Origin: Streptococcus oralis
Lineage (GTDB): Bacteria; Bacillota; Bacilli; Lactobacillales; Streptococcaceae
NCBI RefSeq assembly: GCF_001578935.1
Contig: NZ_KQ969524.1
Location: forward strand, 1-54,115
Direction: 5' to 3'
DNA: 54,115 nt
The notes beneath the pieces are model-generated. The model saw only the letters and a list, made by a program, of their open reading frames with translations. It did not search any database and was not told where the DNA came from. The stretch's first letter is position 1; each line of letters opens with the position of its first letter. This document shows positions 14,819 to 24,950 of this stretch, one piece after another. Made by a program: the position numbers and the translations under genes.

Positions 14819-15937
14819 ATGAAGAAAAGAATTATTTTTGCCTCAACAGTAGCCTTGTCATTTGCCCCAGTATTGGCAACCCAAGCAGAAGAAGTCCTTT
14901 GGACTGCACGTAGCGTTGAGCAAATCCAAAATGATGTGACGAAAAACGAAAACAAAAACAGCTATACAGTTCAGTATGGTGATACCCTGAGCACGATTGC
15001 AGAAGCTTTGGGAGTAGATGTGACGGTTCTTGCTAATTTGAACAAAATCACCAATATGGACTTGATTTTCCCAGATACTGTCCTCACTACAACTGTCAAT
15101 GAAGCAGAAGAGGTAACGGAAGTTGAAATCCAAGCTCCTCAATCAGATGCTAGTGAAGAAGTGACGACTGCAACAGCTGATTTGACGACGAATCAAGTGA
15201 CAGTCGATGAACAAACAGTTCAAGTAGAAGACCTTTCTCAACCAATTGAGGAAGCTCCAACTGCAACAGAGACTGAAAAAACAGCAGAAGTAGCGCCAAG
15301 TTCAGAAGTTTCTGAGACAGCGACAGTTGCTGAAGAGACACCATCTACAGAAACACCTGTAGCTGAAGAAACAGCTGAAACGACTCCAGCGGAAGCACCA
15401 GTAGCAGCTGCGCCAGCAACTGAAACGCCTGCTGATACAACAGGATCAAGTGCAACAGAAGAAACAGCAGCATCAACAGCAACTTCTGACACTGCAACTT
15501 CGACTTATCAAGCAGAGCAAAGCCAAACTCCTTCAAGAACATATTCAGCTCCAGCGGCTCCTGACTATGCAGGACTTGCTGTAGCTAAGTCTGAGAATGC
15601 TGGTCTTCAACCACAAACGGCAGCCTTTAAAGAAGAAGTAGCCAACTTGTTTGGCATCACATCCTTTAGTGGCTACCGTCCTGGTGATAGTGGGGACCAT
15701 GGTAAAGGTTTGGCCATCGACTTTATGGTTCCAGTGAGTTCAGCACTTGGTGATCAAATCGCGGAATATGCAGTCCAAAATATGGCTAGCCGTGGTATCA
15801 ACTACATCATCTGGAAACAACGTTTCTACGCTCCATATGATAGTAAATATGGACCAGCCTACACTTGGAATCCAATGCCAGACCGTGGTAGCGTAACCGA
15901 AAACCACTATGACCACGTTCACGTTTCAATGAACTAA
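14819..15937 (+). CDS. Secreted LysM-domain cell-wall protein
   Basis: 372 aa. A signal peptide (KKRIIFASTVALSFAPVLA, cleavage after about residue 23, TQA-EE) is followed by one LysM domain (about 48-93, SYTVQYGDTLSTIAEALG) that binds peptidoglycan. A long Ala/Thr/Glu-rich linker (about 95-240) follows, then a C-terminal domain (about 255-372) with FSGYRPGDSGDHGKGLAIDF and HYDHVHVSMN. Those His/Asp motifs resemble the ARB_07466/VanY-like fold of peptidoglycan-acting enzymes. The pneumococcal relative is described as a WalRK target. ATG 14819 follows GAAAGGAATATGAACG; the ATG at 14810 is an alternative in another frame. Confidence 0.88.
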   Translation: MKKRIIFASTVALSFAPVLATQAEEVLWTARSVEQIQNDVTKNENKNSYTVQYGDTLSTIAEALGVDVTVLANLNKITNMDLIFPDTVLTTTVNEAEEVTEVEIQAPQSDASEEVTTATADLTTNQVTVDEQTVQVEDLSQPIEEAPTATETEKTAEVAPSSEVSETATVAEETPSTETPVAEETAETTPAEAPVAAAPATETPADTTGSSATEETAASTATSDTATSTYQAEQSQTPSRTYSAPAAPDYAGLAVAKSENAGLQPQTAAFKEEVANLFGITSFSGYRPGDSGDHGKGLAIDFMVPVSSALGDQIAEYAVQNMASRGINYIIWKQRFYAPYDSKYGPAYTWNPMPDRGSVTENHYDHVHVSMN

Positions 15938-15950
15938 TCATTAAAATGGA

Positions 15951-15985
15951 AGTTGGGAACTGATTAAGTTCCCGCTTCTTTTTTG
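15951..15985 (+). terminator. Terminator after the LysM gene
   Basis: GGGAACT-GATTA-AGTTCCC extended by AAG/CTT, then TTTTTT. Confidence 0.85.
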
Positions 15986-16078
15986 CGTGTCATTTCTTCA
16001 GGATAAACAAGAAGATTCTTCTGAAGCAAGGTGGGCCTACTATTTTGACTCTGCTGAGTATGTTACTTTTGAAATAAG

Positions 16079-16110
16079 AAAACCAGCGTCGTTCAGGACG
16101 CTGGTTTTTG
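16079..16110. terminator. Bidirectional terminator
   Basis: CCAGCGTC (16083-16090) pairs with GACGCTGG (16097-16104), with A-rich sequence before and T-rich after. It ends the minus-strand DUF975 gene and backs up the LysM terminator. Confidence 0.85.
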
Positions 16111-16117
16111 TATGCTC

Positions 16118-16975
16118 TTATCCATTTCGACGTTTACGGGCTAGTAGGGCACTGTAAAAGAAGATATGATTGTTTTGGATGTAGGGAAGGATTGAAAAAC
16201 TAGCAATTCCAAAGGTGATCCAGTTGAGGAAGTACCAAGGGAGTAGTTGTAGGTCGAGGACAAAGCGCTGGAATTTGTAACCTTTCATCAAGAAACGGCT
16301 GGTTTTCAGGATTTGACGGGATTTAGCCTGTCCTAAATCCAGAGTATCGCAGAGGAGGAATTCTACCTGCGAGTAGGCATAATGTTGCGGAACATAGAGG
16401 ATGTTCCCTACAATCATCAAGATGAGACTCGCGAAAAAGTAGAGGCCAAAGGTCATAAGGAACTGCTCTGTTTCAACGGATGAGAGGTCTAATTTTGGAA
16501 ATTCAGGATGTAGGGCGACAAATCTCCGAGCTAAGAGATTGCTATAAAAGAGAAAATAAACGCCTACTAAGTTTGGAATGCTCCATAAAAAGAGGTAGAA
16601 ACGTTTGAGGAGCAGGGTTAGGAAGGTTTGCGAGAAGCGCTCTTCAGCAAAGAGGGCTAGACTTGATTTTACTGAGAGTTCTGTATCAGGATCCTTGAGG
16701 AGTCGAAGTGTCGCAAAGGCAGCACCTGCTAGAAAAATTGCGCTTATAAAAGAAACCACTAGTGGGAAGAGATAGGCTTGGAGCACTTGTGCCAGCATGC
16801 TGAAAAAGGATTGCTCTAAAACACTTTCCTGGAGACGAGCCAAGGGGGTGAGAAAGCCTGATAAGATGACCAGTATGCTAGGTAAGAGATAGACGAGAAA
16901 GAGGCGGGGGTTTTCAGCCTGAAATTGCCTCGTCTGCAGACGAATGGTTTTTAAATCAATTTTTGGGTATTTCAT
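16118..16975 (-). CDS. DUF975 family integral membrane protein, probably from a leaderless mRNA
   Basis: 285 aa from ATG 16975. The frame stays open to 17107, but TGGTATAAT ends only six bases before this ATG, so transcription should begin at or next to the A of the start codon. Five or six hydrophobic segments (VYLLPSILVILSGFL; AYLFPLVVSFISAIFLAGAAF; FGLYFFASLILMIVGNILYV; final ILPYIQNNHIFFYSAL) and the tract CDTLDLGQAKSRQILKTSRFLMKGYK are typical of DUF975. The function of the family is unknown. It is divergent from tgt. Confidence 0.82.
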   Translation of the reverse strand: MKYPKIDLKTIRLQTRQFQAENPRLFLVYLLPSILVILSGFLTPLARLQESVLEQSFFSMLAQVLQAYLFPLVVSFISAIFLAGAAFATLRLLKDPDTELSVKSSLALFAEERFSQTFLTLLLKRFYLFLWSIPNLVGVYFLFYSNLLARRFVALHPEFPKLDLSSVETEQFLMTFGLYFFASLILMIVGNILYVPQHYAYSQVEFLLCDTLDLGQAKSRQILKTSRFLMKGYKFQRFVLDLQLLPWYFLNWITFGIASFSILPYIQNNHIFFYSALLARKRRNG

Positions 16976-17024
16976 TCTCTCATTATACCATAGTTCGTGA
17001 CAGTTCTTCCTTTTTTTGATAAAA

Positions 17025-18234
<1,210 letters not shown>

Positions 18235-18253
18235 AGTGTAAAAATAGAATGCC

Positions 18254-18292
18254 AAAATCCTAAGTTTTCTCTTAGGATTTTTCCTATTTTTT
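18254..18292 (+). terminator. Terminator after tgt
   Basis: AAATCCTAAG-TTTTCT-CTTAGGATTT, then TTCCTATTTTTTT. Confidence 0.85.
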
Positions 18293-18367
18293 TGATAGAA
18301 TAGGGAGTATAATGGAATGGAAATTAGGTGGTGTTTTGCTTCCTAATTTAATGGAGAATAGACTCGT

Positions 18368-20185
18368 ATGCGTATTAAATGGTTTTCCTTGATTAGGATT
18401 ACAGGTTTACTTTTGGTGCTTTTGTACCACTTCTTTCAAACGATCTTTCCTGGAGGATTCTTTGGGGTAGATGTCTTTTTCACTTTTTCAGGATTTTTGA
18501 TCACCTCCCTCCTTTTAGAAGAATTTGGGAAGGCACGCCAGATTGATTTACTGGGCTTTTTTAAGAGACGATTTTACCGCATCGTACCACCTGTGGTGCT
18601 GATGGTTTTGGTGACAATGCCTTTTACTTTCTTGGTTCGCCAAGACTATGTTGCTGGAATTGGTGGCCAGATAGCTGGAGTTCTCGGTTTTATGACCAAC
18701 TTCTACGAAATGTTAACAGGGGGAAGTTACGAATCCCAGTTCATTCCGCATCTCTTTGTTCATAATTGGAGTCTAGCTGTTGAGGTTCACTACTATATCC
18801 TTTGGGGCTTAGCGGTTTGGTTCTTATCGAAACGTTCAAAATCTAGTAGTCAATTGAGAGGGATGGTCTTTCTTCTTTCTGCTGGGGCTTTCATCATTAG
18901 CTTTTTCTCCATGTTTATTGGTAGTCTAATGGCGAGTTCCTATTCATCTGTCTACTTTTCAAGTTTGACCCATGTCTATCCCTTCTTTTTAGGAAGCTTT
19001 TTGGCGACAGTTGTGGGGGTTCGTCAGACGAGCGATTTAGTCAAGCAGTTTGATCGAACGTGGGATCTTCGTCAGAATCTACTGGTGTTTGCTGCGGGGC
19101 TTTTGGTGTTAGTGCTCTTGACTTTCTTTGTCAAGTTCACTTACCTGTTTGCGTACTTATTTGGCTTCTTGCTAGCAAGTTTAGCGGCCGTGACCATGAT
19201 TCTTGCTGCGCGTGTCTTGCATGAGAAAACGCCTGAGATACAAGAACCTCGTATAATCACATTTCTAGCGGATACTAGCTACGCGGTTTATCTTTTCCAC
19301 TGGCCTTTTTATATTATCTTTTCTCAGTTGATGAGTAATCTACCCGCTGTTATTCTGACAATCATCTTTTCTTATTTCTTTGCTATCCTATCCTTCTATA
19401 TTATTGAGCCGTTGATTGCCGGTAAATCCAATCCTTTAATACGGAAGATTAGTCGATTGCCTCATATTAAACCAATTAGTGCTGCTGGTGCTGGCATTCT
19501 TACCTTGATTACCTTGATTATCATAGCTGTGGCTCCTCAAGTTGGAGCTTTTGAGACAGACTTGATGGTCAATGGTTTCAAACAAGCCCAGACCAATATA
19601 GGACAAACAAAGACTCTTGCTGAACAAGCTGAACTGAGTCGTCTAGGAATTTCTGAGGGGACAAGCCTAATAGGAGATTCGGTAGCCTTGCGTGCCAATA
19701 CAGCCTTACAAGAGGCACTTCCTGAAGCGAATATCAATGCCCAGGTTAGTCGAACGACCAAGCAAGCCAATGACATCATGCTCAATAACAGTCAGAACAA
19801 GGCGCTGCTAAAAACAGTCGTCATTGCAACAGGGGTCAACAATCCTGAAGGTTATAAGAATGATTTGGACAGTATCGTGAACAACCTACCGAAAGGACAC
19901 CATCTGATACTGGTGACACCTTATGAGGGAGACAAGAGCAAGGACACTTACACATCAGTGGAACAGTATGCGGCTTATGCGAGAGAATTAGCTGAAAAGA
20001 ATCCATATGTGAGCATCGCTGACTGGAATAAGGTTGCTAAGGAGCACCCTGAAATCTGGGCTGGAACTGACCAAGTTCACTTTGGCAATGATGGCAACAT
20101 GATTGAAGAAGGTGCTAAACTTTACGCAGAGACGATTGCAGCTGCTGTTAAGGCTGCTCAAGAACTGCCTGTAAAATCAAAATAA
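18368..20185 (+). CDS. Acyltransferase-3 / SGNH two-domain membrane protein (OatA-like)
   Basis: 605 aa. Residues about 1-390 carry about ten membrane segments of the acyltransferase-3 family (LIRITGLLLVLLYHFF with the catalytic-type His; FFGVDVFFTFSGFLI; RRFYRIVPPVVL). Residues about 430-605 form an extracellular SGNH hydrolase-like domain with GDSVALRA (Ser block), GVNNPEG (Asn) and TDQVHFGNDGN (Asp-x-x-His). This matches OatA-type peptidoglycan O-acetyltransferases, which give lysozyme resistance. Mitis-group streptococci can have more than one paralogue, so the exact substrate is not certain. TATAAT at 18310-18315 is a likely -10. Confidence 0.88.
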   Translation: MRIKWFSLIRITGLLLVLLYHFFQTIFPGGFFGVDVFFTFSGFLITSLLLEEFGKARQIDLLGFFKRRFYRIVPPVVLMVLVTMPFTFLVRQDYVAGIGGQIAGVLGFMTNFYEMLTGGSYESQFIPHLFVHNWSLAVEVHYYILWGLAVWFLSKRSKSSSQLRGMVFLLSAGAFIISFFSMFIGSLMASSYSSVYFSSLTHVYPFFLGSFLATVVGVRQTSDLVKQFDRTWDLRQNLLVFAAGLLVLVLLTFFVKFTYLFAYLFGFLLASLAAVTMILAARVLHEKTPEIQEPRIITFLADTSYAVYLFHWPFYIIFSQLMSNLPAVILTIIFSYFFAILSFYIIEPLIAGKSNPLIRKISRLPHIKPISAAGAGILTLITLIIIAVAPQVGAFETDLMVNGFKQAQTNIGQTKTLAEQAELSRLGISEGTSLIGDSVALRANTALQEALPEANINAQVSRTTKQANDIMLNNSQNKALLKTVVIATGVNNPEGYKNDLDSIVNNLPKGHHLILVTPYEGDKSKDTYTSVEQYAAYARELAEKNPYVSIADWNKVAKEHPEIWAGTDQVHFGNDGNMIEEGAKLYAETIAAAVKAAQELPVKSK

Positions 20186-20190
20186 GATCA

Positions 20191-20217
20191 AAGAGTTGGA
20201 GAAATCCAGCTCTTTTA
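20191..20217 (+). terminator. Terminator after the acyltransferase gene
   Basis: AAGAGTTGGA-GAAA-TCCAGCTCTT followed by TT and A-rich sequence. Confidence 0.75.
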
Positions 20218-20232
20218 AAATATCCACGAAAA

Positions 20233-20275
20233 ATAGGTCTATACCATTTACAAATGAAAAAGAAAGGTTTATAAT
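20233..20275 (+). promoter_or_regulatory. nagA promoter with NagR-type operator
   Basis: TTTACA (20247-20252), 17-bp spacer, TATAAT (20270-20275). The sequence ATAGGTCTATACCATT (20233-20248) overlaps the -35 and matches the GntR-type NagR/YvoA palindrome ATTGGTCTAGACCAAT in most positions. This implies repression relieved by amino-sugar phosphates. Confidence 0.7.
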
Positions 20276-20324
20276 GTAATTGACATAATAATTCTAGCAT
20301 CAATCTATCAAGGAGGTTATCATT

Positions 20325-21476
20325 ATGCCTAACTATATTAAAGCGGATCAGTTTTTCTACCCACACGGAGTTCGTCGTGGCGGTTACTTGGAACTTGTGG
20401 ATGGCAAGTTTGGCAAACATGTGGATCAGATTCCTGAAGGAGCTGAGGTGATTGACTATACCGGTTATAGCATTGCCCCAGGACTTGTGGATACCCATAT
20501 TCATGGATTTGGTGGTGTGGATGTCATGGACAATAACATCGAAGGAACCCTTCATACCATGAGTGAAGGATTGCTTAGCACGGGTGTTACCAGCTTCTTG
20601 CCAACGACCTTGACTTCCTCTTACGAGCAGTTGCTTGCGGTAACTGAAAATATCGGTGCTCGTTACCAGGAAGCAAGTGGAGCCAAGATTCGTGGGATCT
20701 ATTTTGAAGGGCCTTATTTCACAGAGAAATACAAGGGAGCTCAAAACCCTGCCTATATGAAAGACCCTCGTATGGATGAGTTTCGTGCTTGGCAAAAAGC
20801 AGCCAACGGCTTGCTCAATAAAATTGCCCTTGCGCCAGAACGCGAAGGTGTAGAAGACTTTGTTCGTACGATTACGGGCGAAGGAGTGACTGTTGCTCTA
20901 GGACACTCAAATGCGACTTTTGATGAAGCTAAAAAAGCAGTCGACGCTGGAGCGAGCGTTTGGGTACATGCCTACAACGGAATGCGTGGCTTGACTCACC
21001 GTGAGCTCGGTATGGTGGGAGCCATGTATGAATTGCCACATACTTACGCAGAATTGATTTGTGACGGTCACCATGTAGATCCAAAGGCCTGTGATATTTT
21101 GCTCAAGCAAAAAGGAACAGAAAATATCGCCCTTATCACAGACTGTATGACAGCTGGTGGCTTGGAAGATGGAGACTACATGTTGGGAGAATTCCCAGTA
21201 GTAGTTGCCAATGGAACTGCTCGCCTCAAATCGACAGGCAATTTGGCAGGTTCTATCCTCAAACTCAAAGATGGTTTGAAAAATGTGGTCGAATGGGGCA
21301 TTGCGAATCCGCATGAAGCAGTCATGATGGCCAGCCTCAACCCAGCAAAATCTGTTCACATCGATGATGTCTGTGGTCAAATCCGTGAAGGTTACGACGC
21401 TGACTTTATCGTACTAGATAAAGATTTGGAATTGGTAGCAACCTACCTAGATGGTGTGAAACGTTATCAAGCCTAA
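20325..21476 (+). CDS. nagA: N-acetylglucosamine-6-phosphate deacetylase
   Basis: 383 aa, full length, strong ribosome site AAGGAGG. It removes acetate from GlcNAc-6-P to give glucosamine-6-P in the cytoplasm for glycolysis or wall synthesis. The amidohydrolase motifs are present: VDTHIHGFGG (H58, H60), FEGPYF with the metal Glu, GHSNATFDE, HAYNGMRG and ITDCMTAGG with the catalytic Asp. The single-gene unit has its own promoter, NagR-like operator and terminator. Confidence 0.97.
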   Translation: MPNYIKADQFFYPHGVRRGGYLELVDGKFGKHVDQIPEGAEVIDYTGYSIAPGLVDTHIHGFGGVDVMDNNIEGTLHTMSEGLLSTGVTSFLPTTLTSSYEQLLAVTENIGARYQEASGAKIRGIYFEGPYFTEKYKGAQNPAYMKDPRMDEFRAWQKAANGLLNKIALAPEREGVEDFVRTITGEGVTVALGHSNATFDEAKKAVDAGASVWVHAYNGMRGLTHRELGMVGAMYELPHTYAELICDGHHVDPKACDILLKQKGTENIALITDCMTAGGLEDGDYMLGEFPVVVANGTARLKSTGNLAGSILKLKDGLKNVVEWGIANPHEAVMMASLNPAKSVHIDDVCGQIREGYDADFIVLDKDLELVATYLDGVKRYQA

Positions 21477-21485
21477 GAAGATAAA

Positions 21486-21518
21486 AATAGGGGTCAATAA
21501 AGGACTCCTATTTTTGTT
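21486..21518 (+). terminator. Terminator after nagA
   Basis: AATAGGGGTC-AATAAA-GGACTCCTATT with one G-T pair, then TTTT. Confidence 0.8.
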
Positions 21519-21629
21519 AGGCTGGAAAAGCAGGTTTAAAGAAGCTTACCTGATGGGGGAGGTGAGCAAAATTCTTCCCTTGTTTTAAAAAAATTGGTTA
21601 TAATATACAATGCAAAGGAAGTAGTAAAA

Positions 21630-21995
21630 ATGTATCGTGTTATAGAAATGTACGGGGATTTTGAACCGTGGTGGTTCATAGAGGGTTGGGAAAAAGATAT
21701 TATCATGAGTCAATCTTTTGACAAGTACTATGATGCCCTGAAATATTATAAATCATGCTGGTTTGAATTGGAAAAACAAAATCCCCTTTATAAGAGTCGG
21801 AGTGATTTGATGACTATTTTTTGGGATCCCGCTGACCAACGCTGGTGTGATGAGTGCGATGAGTATTTGCAGCAGTACCATTCTTTGGCACTTTTACAGG
21901 ATGAGCAAGTCATCCCCGATGAAAAGCTACGTCCAGGCTACGAAAAACAAACAGGTCAAGAAAAACACCGTTCTTGCCGTATGAAATGGAGATAA
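21630..21995 (+). CDS. DUF1033 family protein
   Basis: 121 aa from ATG 21630. The upstream in-frame ATG 21594 would place the promoter-like TTATAATAT inside the gene. It is rich in aromatic and acidic residues with conserved-looking MYGDFEPWWFIEGW at the start and CDECDEYLQQYHSLALL later. DUF1033 has no known function. In pneumococcus a gene of this kind also sits directly before the comG operon. A weak hairpin and T-run (21997-22024) separate it from comGA. Confidence 0.85.
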   Translation: MYRVIEMYGDFEPWWFIEGWEKDIIMSQSFDKYYDALKYYKSCWFELEKQNPLYKSRSDLMTIFWDPADQRWCDECDEYLQQYHSLALLQDEQVIPDEKLRPGYEKQTGQEKHRSCRMKWR

Positions 21996-22031
21996 AAAAA
22001 GTAACTTTTTAAGTTGCTTTTTTTATTTTTT

Positions 22032-22039
22032 TGCGAATA
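22032..22039 (+). promoter_or_regulatory. Cin-box (ComX promoter) of the comG operon
   Basis: TGCGAATA just 20 bp before the comGA start, preceded by a long T tract. It differs from the consensus TACGAATA only at the second base. This is the -10-like element read by sigma-X (ComX), whose gene is at 53636 in this window, so the pilus operon is a late competence operon. Confidence 0.8.
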
Positions 22040-22058
22040 GTTAGATAAGGAGGGTGGT

Positions 22059-23963
22059 ATGGTACAAGAAATTGCACAGAAAATTATTGCGACTGCGAAA
22101 GAAAAGAAGGCTCAGGATATCTATTTTATCCCCAAGGAAAAGTCCTACGAGCTTCACATGCGGGTTGGAGACGAGCGGTGTCTCGTTGACTCCTATGATT
22201 TTGAGGTATTTGCTGCTGTGATTAGTCATTTCAAGTTTGTGGCGGGTATGAACGTAGGAGAGAAGAGACGTAGTCAGCTGGGCTCTTGCGACTATCAGCA
22301 TGGGGAGAAGGCGTCTTCTCTGCGTTTGTCTACCGTGGGAGATTATCGGGGGCATGAGAGTTTGGTTATTCGTTTGTTGCACGATGAGGAGCAGGACCTG
22401 CATTTCTGGTTTCAGGATATGAACGAACTGGGTGAACAGTACCGGCAACGGGGGCTCTATCTCTTTGCAGGTCCAGTCGGAAGTGGCAAGACGACTCTGA
22501 TGCACGAATTAGCCAAATCCCTCTTTAAGGGACAACAAGTCATGTCTATCGAAGACCCAGTAGAAATCAAGCAGGAAGACATGCTCCAGTTGCAGTTGAA
22601 TGAAGCGATTGGCTTGACCTATGAAAATCTGATCAAACTGTCTCTCCGGCATCGTCCGGACCTCTTGATTATTGGTGAAATTCGGGATAGCGAAACAGCG
22701 CGTGCAGTGGTCAGAGCTAGTTTGACAGGGGCAACAGTCTTTTCAACCATTCATGCCAAGAGTATCCGAGGAGTTTATGAACGCCTTCTGGAGTTGGGTG
22801 TGACGGAGGAGGAACTAGCAGTTGTTCTGCAAGGCGTCTGCTACCAGAGATTAATCGGGGGAGGAGGAATCGTTGACTTTGCAAACCAAGACTATCAAGA
22901 ACACCAGCCAACCAGCTGGAATGCGCAGATTGACCAGCTTCTTAAAGATGGACATATCACAAGTCTTCAGGCTGAAACGGAAAAATTAGCTACAGCTAAG
23001 CAGAAGAAAATCATCACCTTGTTTAACAATTTCTTTTCCAGTGGCTTTCATTTGGTGGAAATTATTTCTTTCTTAGGGAGAAGTGCCTTGCTGGAAAAGG
23101 ACTATGTGGCCCAGATGCACCAAGGTTTGTCTCAGGGGAAATCCTTCTCAGAAATGATGGACAGTTTGGGCTTTTCAAGTGCCATTGTGACCCAATTATC
23201 TCTAGCTGAAGTTCATGGAAATCTCCACCTGAGTTTGGGAAAGATAGAAGAATATCTAGACAATCTGGCCAAGGTCAAGAAAAAATTAATCGAAGTGGCG
23301 ACCTATCCCCTGATTTTGCTGGGATTTCTCCTGCTAATCATGCTGGGGTTGAGAAACTATCTACTTCCCCAACTGGACAGTAGCAATATCGCCACCCAAA
23401 TCATTGGCAATCTGCCACAAATATTTCTGGGAATGGTAGGGTTTGTTTCAGTAGGTGTCCTTTTAGCACTAACTTTTTATAAAAGAAGTTCTAAGATGCG
23501 GGTCTTTTCTATCTTAGCACGCCTTCCCTTTTTGGGAATCTTTGTCCAGACCTATCTGACAGCCTATTATGCGCGTGAATGGGGCAATATGATTTCGCAA
23601 GGAATGGAGCTGACGCAGATTTTTCAGATCATGCAGGAACAAGGTTCCCAGCTCTTTAAAGAAATCGGTCAAGATCTGGCTCAAGCCCTGCAAAATGGCC
23701 GGGAATTTTCTCAGACTATAGGAACCTATCCTTTCTTTAAAAAGGAGTTGAGTCTCATCATCGAGTATGGGGAAGTCAAGTCCAAGCTGGGGAGTGAGTT
23801 GGAAATCTATGCTGAGAAAACTTGGGAAGCCTTTTTTACCCGAGTCAATCGCACTATGAATCTGGTGCAGCCACTGGTTTTTATCTTTGTGGCTCTGATT
23901 ATCGTTTTACTTTATGCGGCAATGCTTATGCCCATGTATCAAAATATGGAGGTAAATTTTTAA
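22059..23963 (+). CDS. comGA-comGB: Fused ComGA-ComGB: competence pilus ATPase plus membrane platform protein
   Basis: One 634-aa frame contains two proteins that are normally separate. Residues 1-307 are the PilB/GspE-type assembly ATPase ComGA (Walker A GPVGSGKTT at about 136-144, Walker B region LLIIGEIRD at about 200). Residues 308-634 are the polytopic ComGB (ATYPLILLGFLLLIMLGL; ending VALIIVLLYAAMLMPMY). The junction lies in the A5 run 22981-22985. With a sixth A, comGA would end ISYS-TAA and comGB would start at ATG 22948 (MDISQVFRL). As read, the ATG 22948 frame hits TAG at 22987. A one-base deletion or a sequencing error are both possible. Confidence 0.9.
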   Translation: MVQEIAQKIIATAKEKKAQDIYFIPKEKSYELHMRVGDERCLVDSYDFEVFAAVISHFKFVAGMNVGEKRRSQLGSCDYQHGEKASSLRLSTVGDYRGHESLVIRLLHDEEQDLHFWFQDMNELGEQYRQRGLYLFAGPVGSGKTTLMHELAKSLFKGQQVMSIEDPVEIKQEDMLQLQLNEAIGLTYENLIKLSLRHRPDLLIIGEIRDSETARAVVRASLTGATVFSTIHAKSIRGVYERLLELGVTEEELAVVLQGVCYQRLIGGGGIVDFANQDYQEHQPTSWNAQIDQLLKDGHITSLQAETEKLATAKQKKIITLFNNFFSSGFHLVEIISFLGRSALLEKDYVAQMHQGLSQGKSFSEMMDSLGFSSAIVTQLSLAEVHGNLHLSLGKIEEYLDNLAKVKKKLIEVATYPLILLGFLLLIMLGLRNYLLPQLDSSNIATQIIGNLPQIFLGMVGFVSVGVLLALTFYKRSSKMRVFSILARLPFLGIFVQTYLTAYYAREWGNMISQGMELTQIFQIMQEQGSQLFKEIGQDLAQALQNGREFSQTIGTYPFFKKELSLIIEYGEVKSKLGSELEIYAEKTWEAFFTRVNRTMNLVQPLVFIFVALIIVLLYAAMLMPMYQNMEVNF

Positions 23964-23964
23964 A

Positions 23965-24288
23965 ATGAAAAAACTCATGACAAATTTAAAAAAAGCCAAG
24001 GCTAAAGCTTTCACTTTGGTAGAAATGTTAGTGGTTTTGCTTATCATCAGCGTTCTTCTCTTGCTCTTTGTACCCAATTTGACCAAGCAAAAGGATGCCG
24101 TAGATGATAAAGGAAAAGCTGCTGTTGTCAAGGTCGTAGAAAGCCAGGCAGAACTTTATCGTTTGGATAAAAATGATGATGCCAGCCTCAGCAAATTACA
24201 AGCGGACGGTCGTATCACAGCTGAGCAAGCTAAAGCTTATAAAGACTACCATGCAAAACAAAAAACAAGTCAAACTGTTGCAGATTAA
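23965..24288 (+). CDS. comGC: Major competence pseudopilin ComGC
   Basis: 107 aa. The prepilin site AKAFTLVEMLVVLLIISVLL follows a short basic leader; the ComC peptidase would cleave before F and methylate it. A hydrophobic N-terminal helix is followed by a small soluble domain with AVVKVVESQAELYRLDKN. It is the main subunit of the transformation pilus that captures DNA. It starts 1 bp after the comGB stop. Confidence 0.96.
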   Translation: MKKLMTNLKKAKAKAFTLVEMLVVLLIISVLLLLFVPNLTKQKDAVDDKGKAAVVKVVESQAELYRLDKNDDASLSKLQADGRITAEQAKAYKDYHAKQKTSQTVAD

Positions 24289-24685
24289 GGCCTTTACTAT
24301 GCTGGAAAGTCTCTTGGTTTTGGGAATTGTGAGTATCCTTGCTTTAGGCTTGTCCGGTTCTGTTCAGTCCAGTTTTGCAGCGGTGGAAGAGCAGATTTTC
24401 TTTATGGAGTTTGAAGAACTCTATCGGGAAACGCAAAAACGCAGTGTAGCCAGTCAGCAAAAGACTAGTCTAAACTTAGATGGGCAGACGATCAGCAATG
24501 GCAGTCAAAAGTTGACCGTTCCTAAAGAAATTCAGGCGCCATCAGGACAAAGCATTATATTTGACCGAGCTGGGGGCAATTCATCCCTGGCTAAGGTTGA
24601 ATTTCAGACTAGCAAAGGAGCGATTCGCTATCAATTATATCTAGGAAATGGAAAAATTAAACGCATTAAGGAAACTAAAAATTAA
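24251..24685 (+). CDS. comGD: Minor competence pseudopilin ComGD
   Basis: 144 aa. The start at ATG 24251 overlaps comGC by 38 bp; a longer frame from 24173 would bury more of comGC. It gives a leader MQNKKQVKLLQIKAFTMLES that fits the type IV prepilin rule (FTMLESLLVLGIVSILAL). The soluble part is SVQSSFAAVEEQIFFMEFE onward. It probably forms the pilus initiation tip with ComGE, GF and GG. Confidence 0.93.
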   Translation: MQNKKQVKLLQIKAFTMLESLLVLGIVSILALGLSGSVQSSFAAVEEQIFFMEFEELYRETQKRSVASQQKTSLNLDGQTISNGSQKLTVPKEIQAPSGQSIIFDRAGGNSSLAKVEFQTSKGAIRYQLYLGNGKIKRIKETKN

Positions 24686-24950
24686 GGCAGTAATCTTACT
24701 AGAAGCAGTAGTAGCTTTGGCTGTGTTTGCCAGCATTGCGACCCTTCTTTTGGGACAAATCCAGAAAAATAGACAAGAAGAGGCAGAAATCTTGCAAAAG
24801 GAAGAAGTCTTGCGTGTGGCGAAGATGGCCTTGCAAACAGGTCAAAATCAAGTGAGGGTAAATGGAGTGGAAATCCAGGTATTTGCTAGTGAGAAAGGAT
24901 TGGAGGTTTATCATGGTTCAGAGAAGTTGCTCGACCTTAAAGAGCAGTAA
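24648..24950 (+). CDS. comGE: Minor competence pseudopilin ComGE
   Basis: 100 aa, overlapping comGD by 38 bp. The N-terminal [20 protein letters not shown] is a degenerate class III signal with Glu at position 5 of the mature helix. A short charged C-terminal part follows. A minor subunit of the pilus tip by family and position. Confidence 0.9.
   Translation: MEKLNALRKLKIKAVILLEAVVALAVFASIATLLLGQIQKNRQEEAEILQKEEVLRVAKMALQTGQNQVRVNGVEIQVFASEKGLEVYHGSEKLLDLKEQ

Noticed and set aside
15150..15542. Several long minus-strand frames (Ala/Val/Ser-rich) opposite the LysM gene
   Set aside because: They mirror the biased GAA/ACA/GCA codon use of the Ala/Thr/Glu linker and have no start signals.
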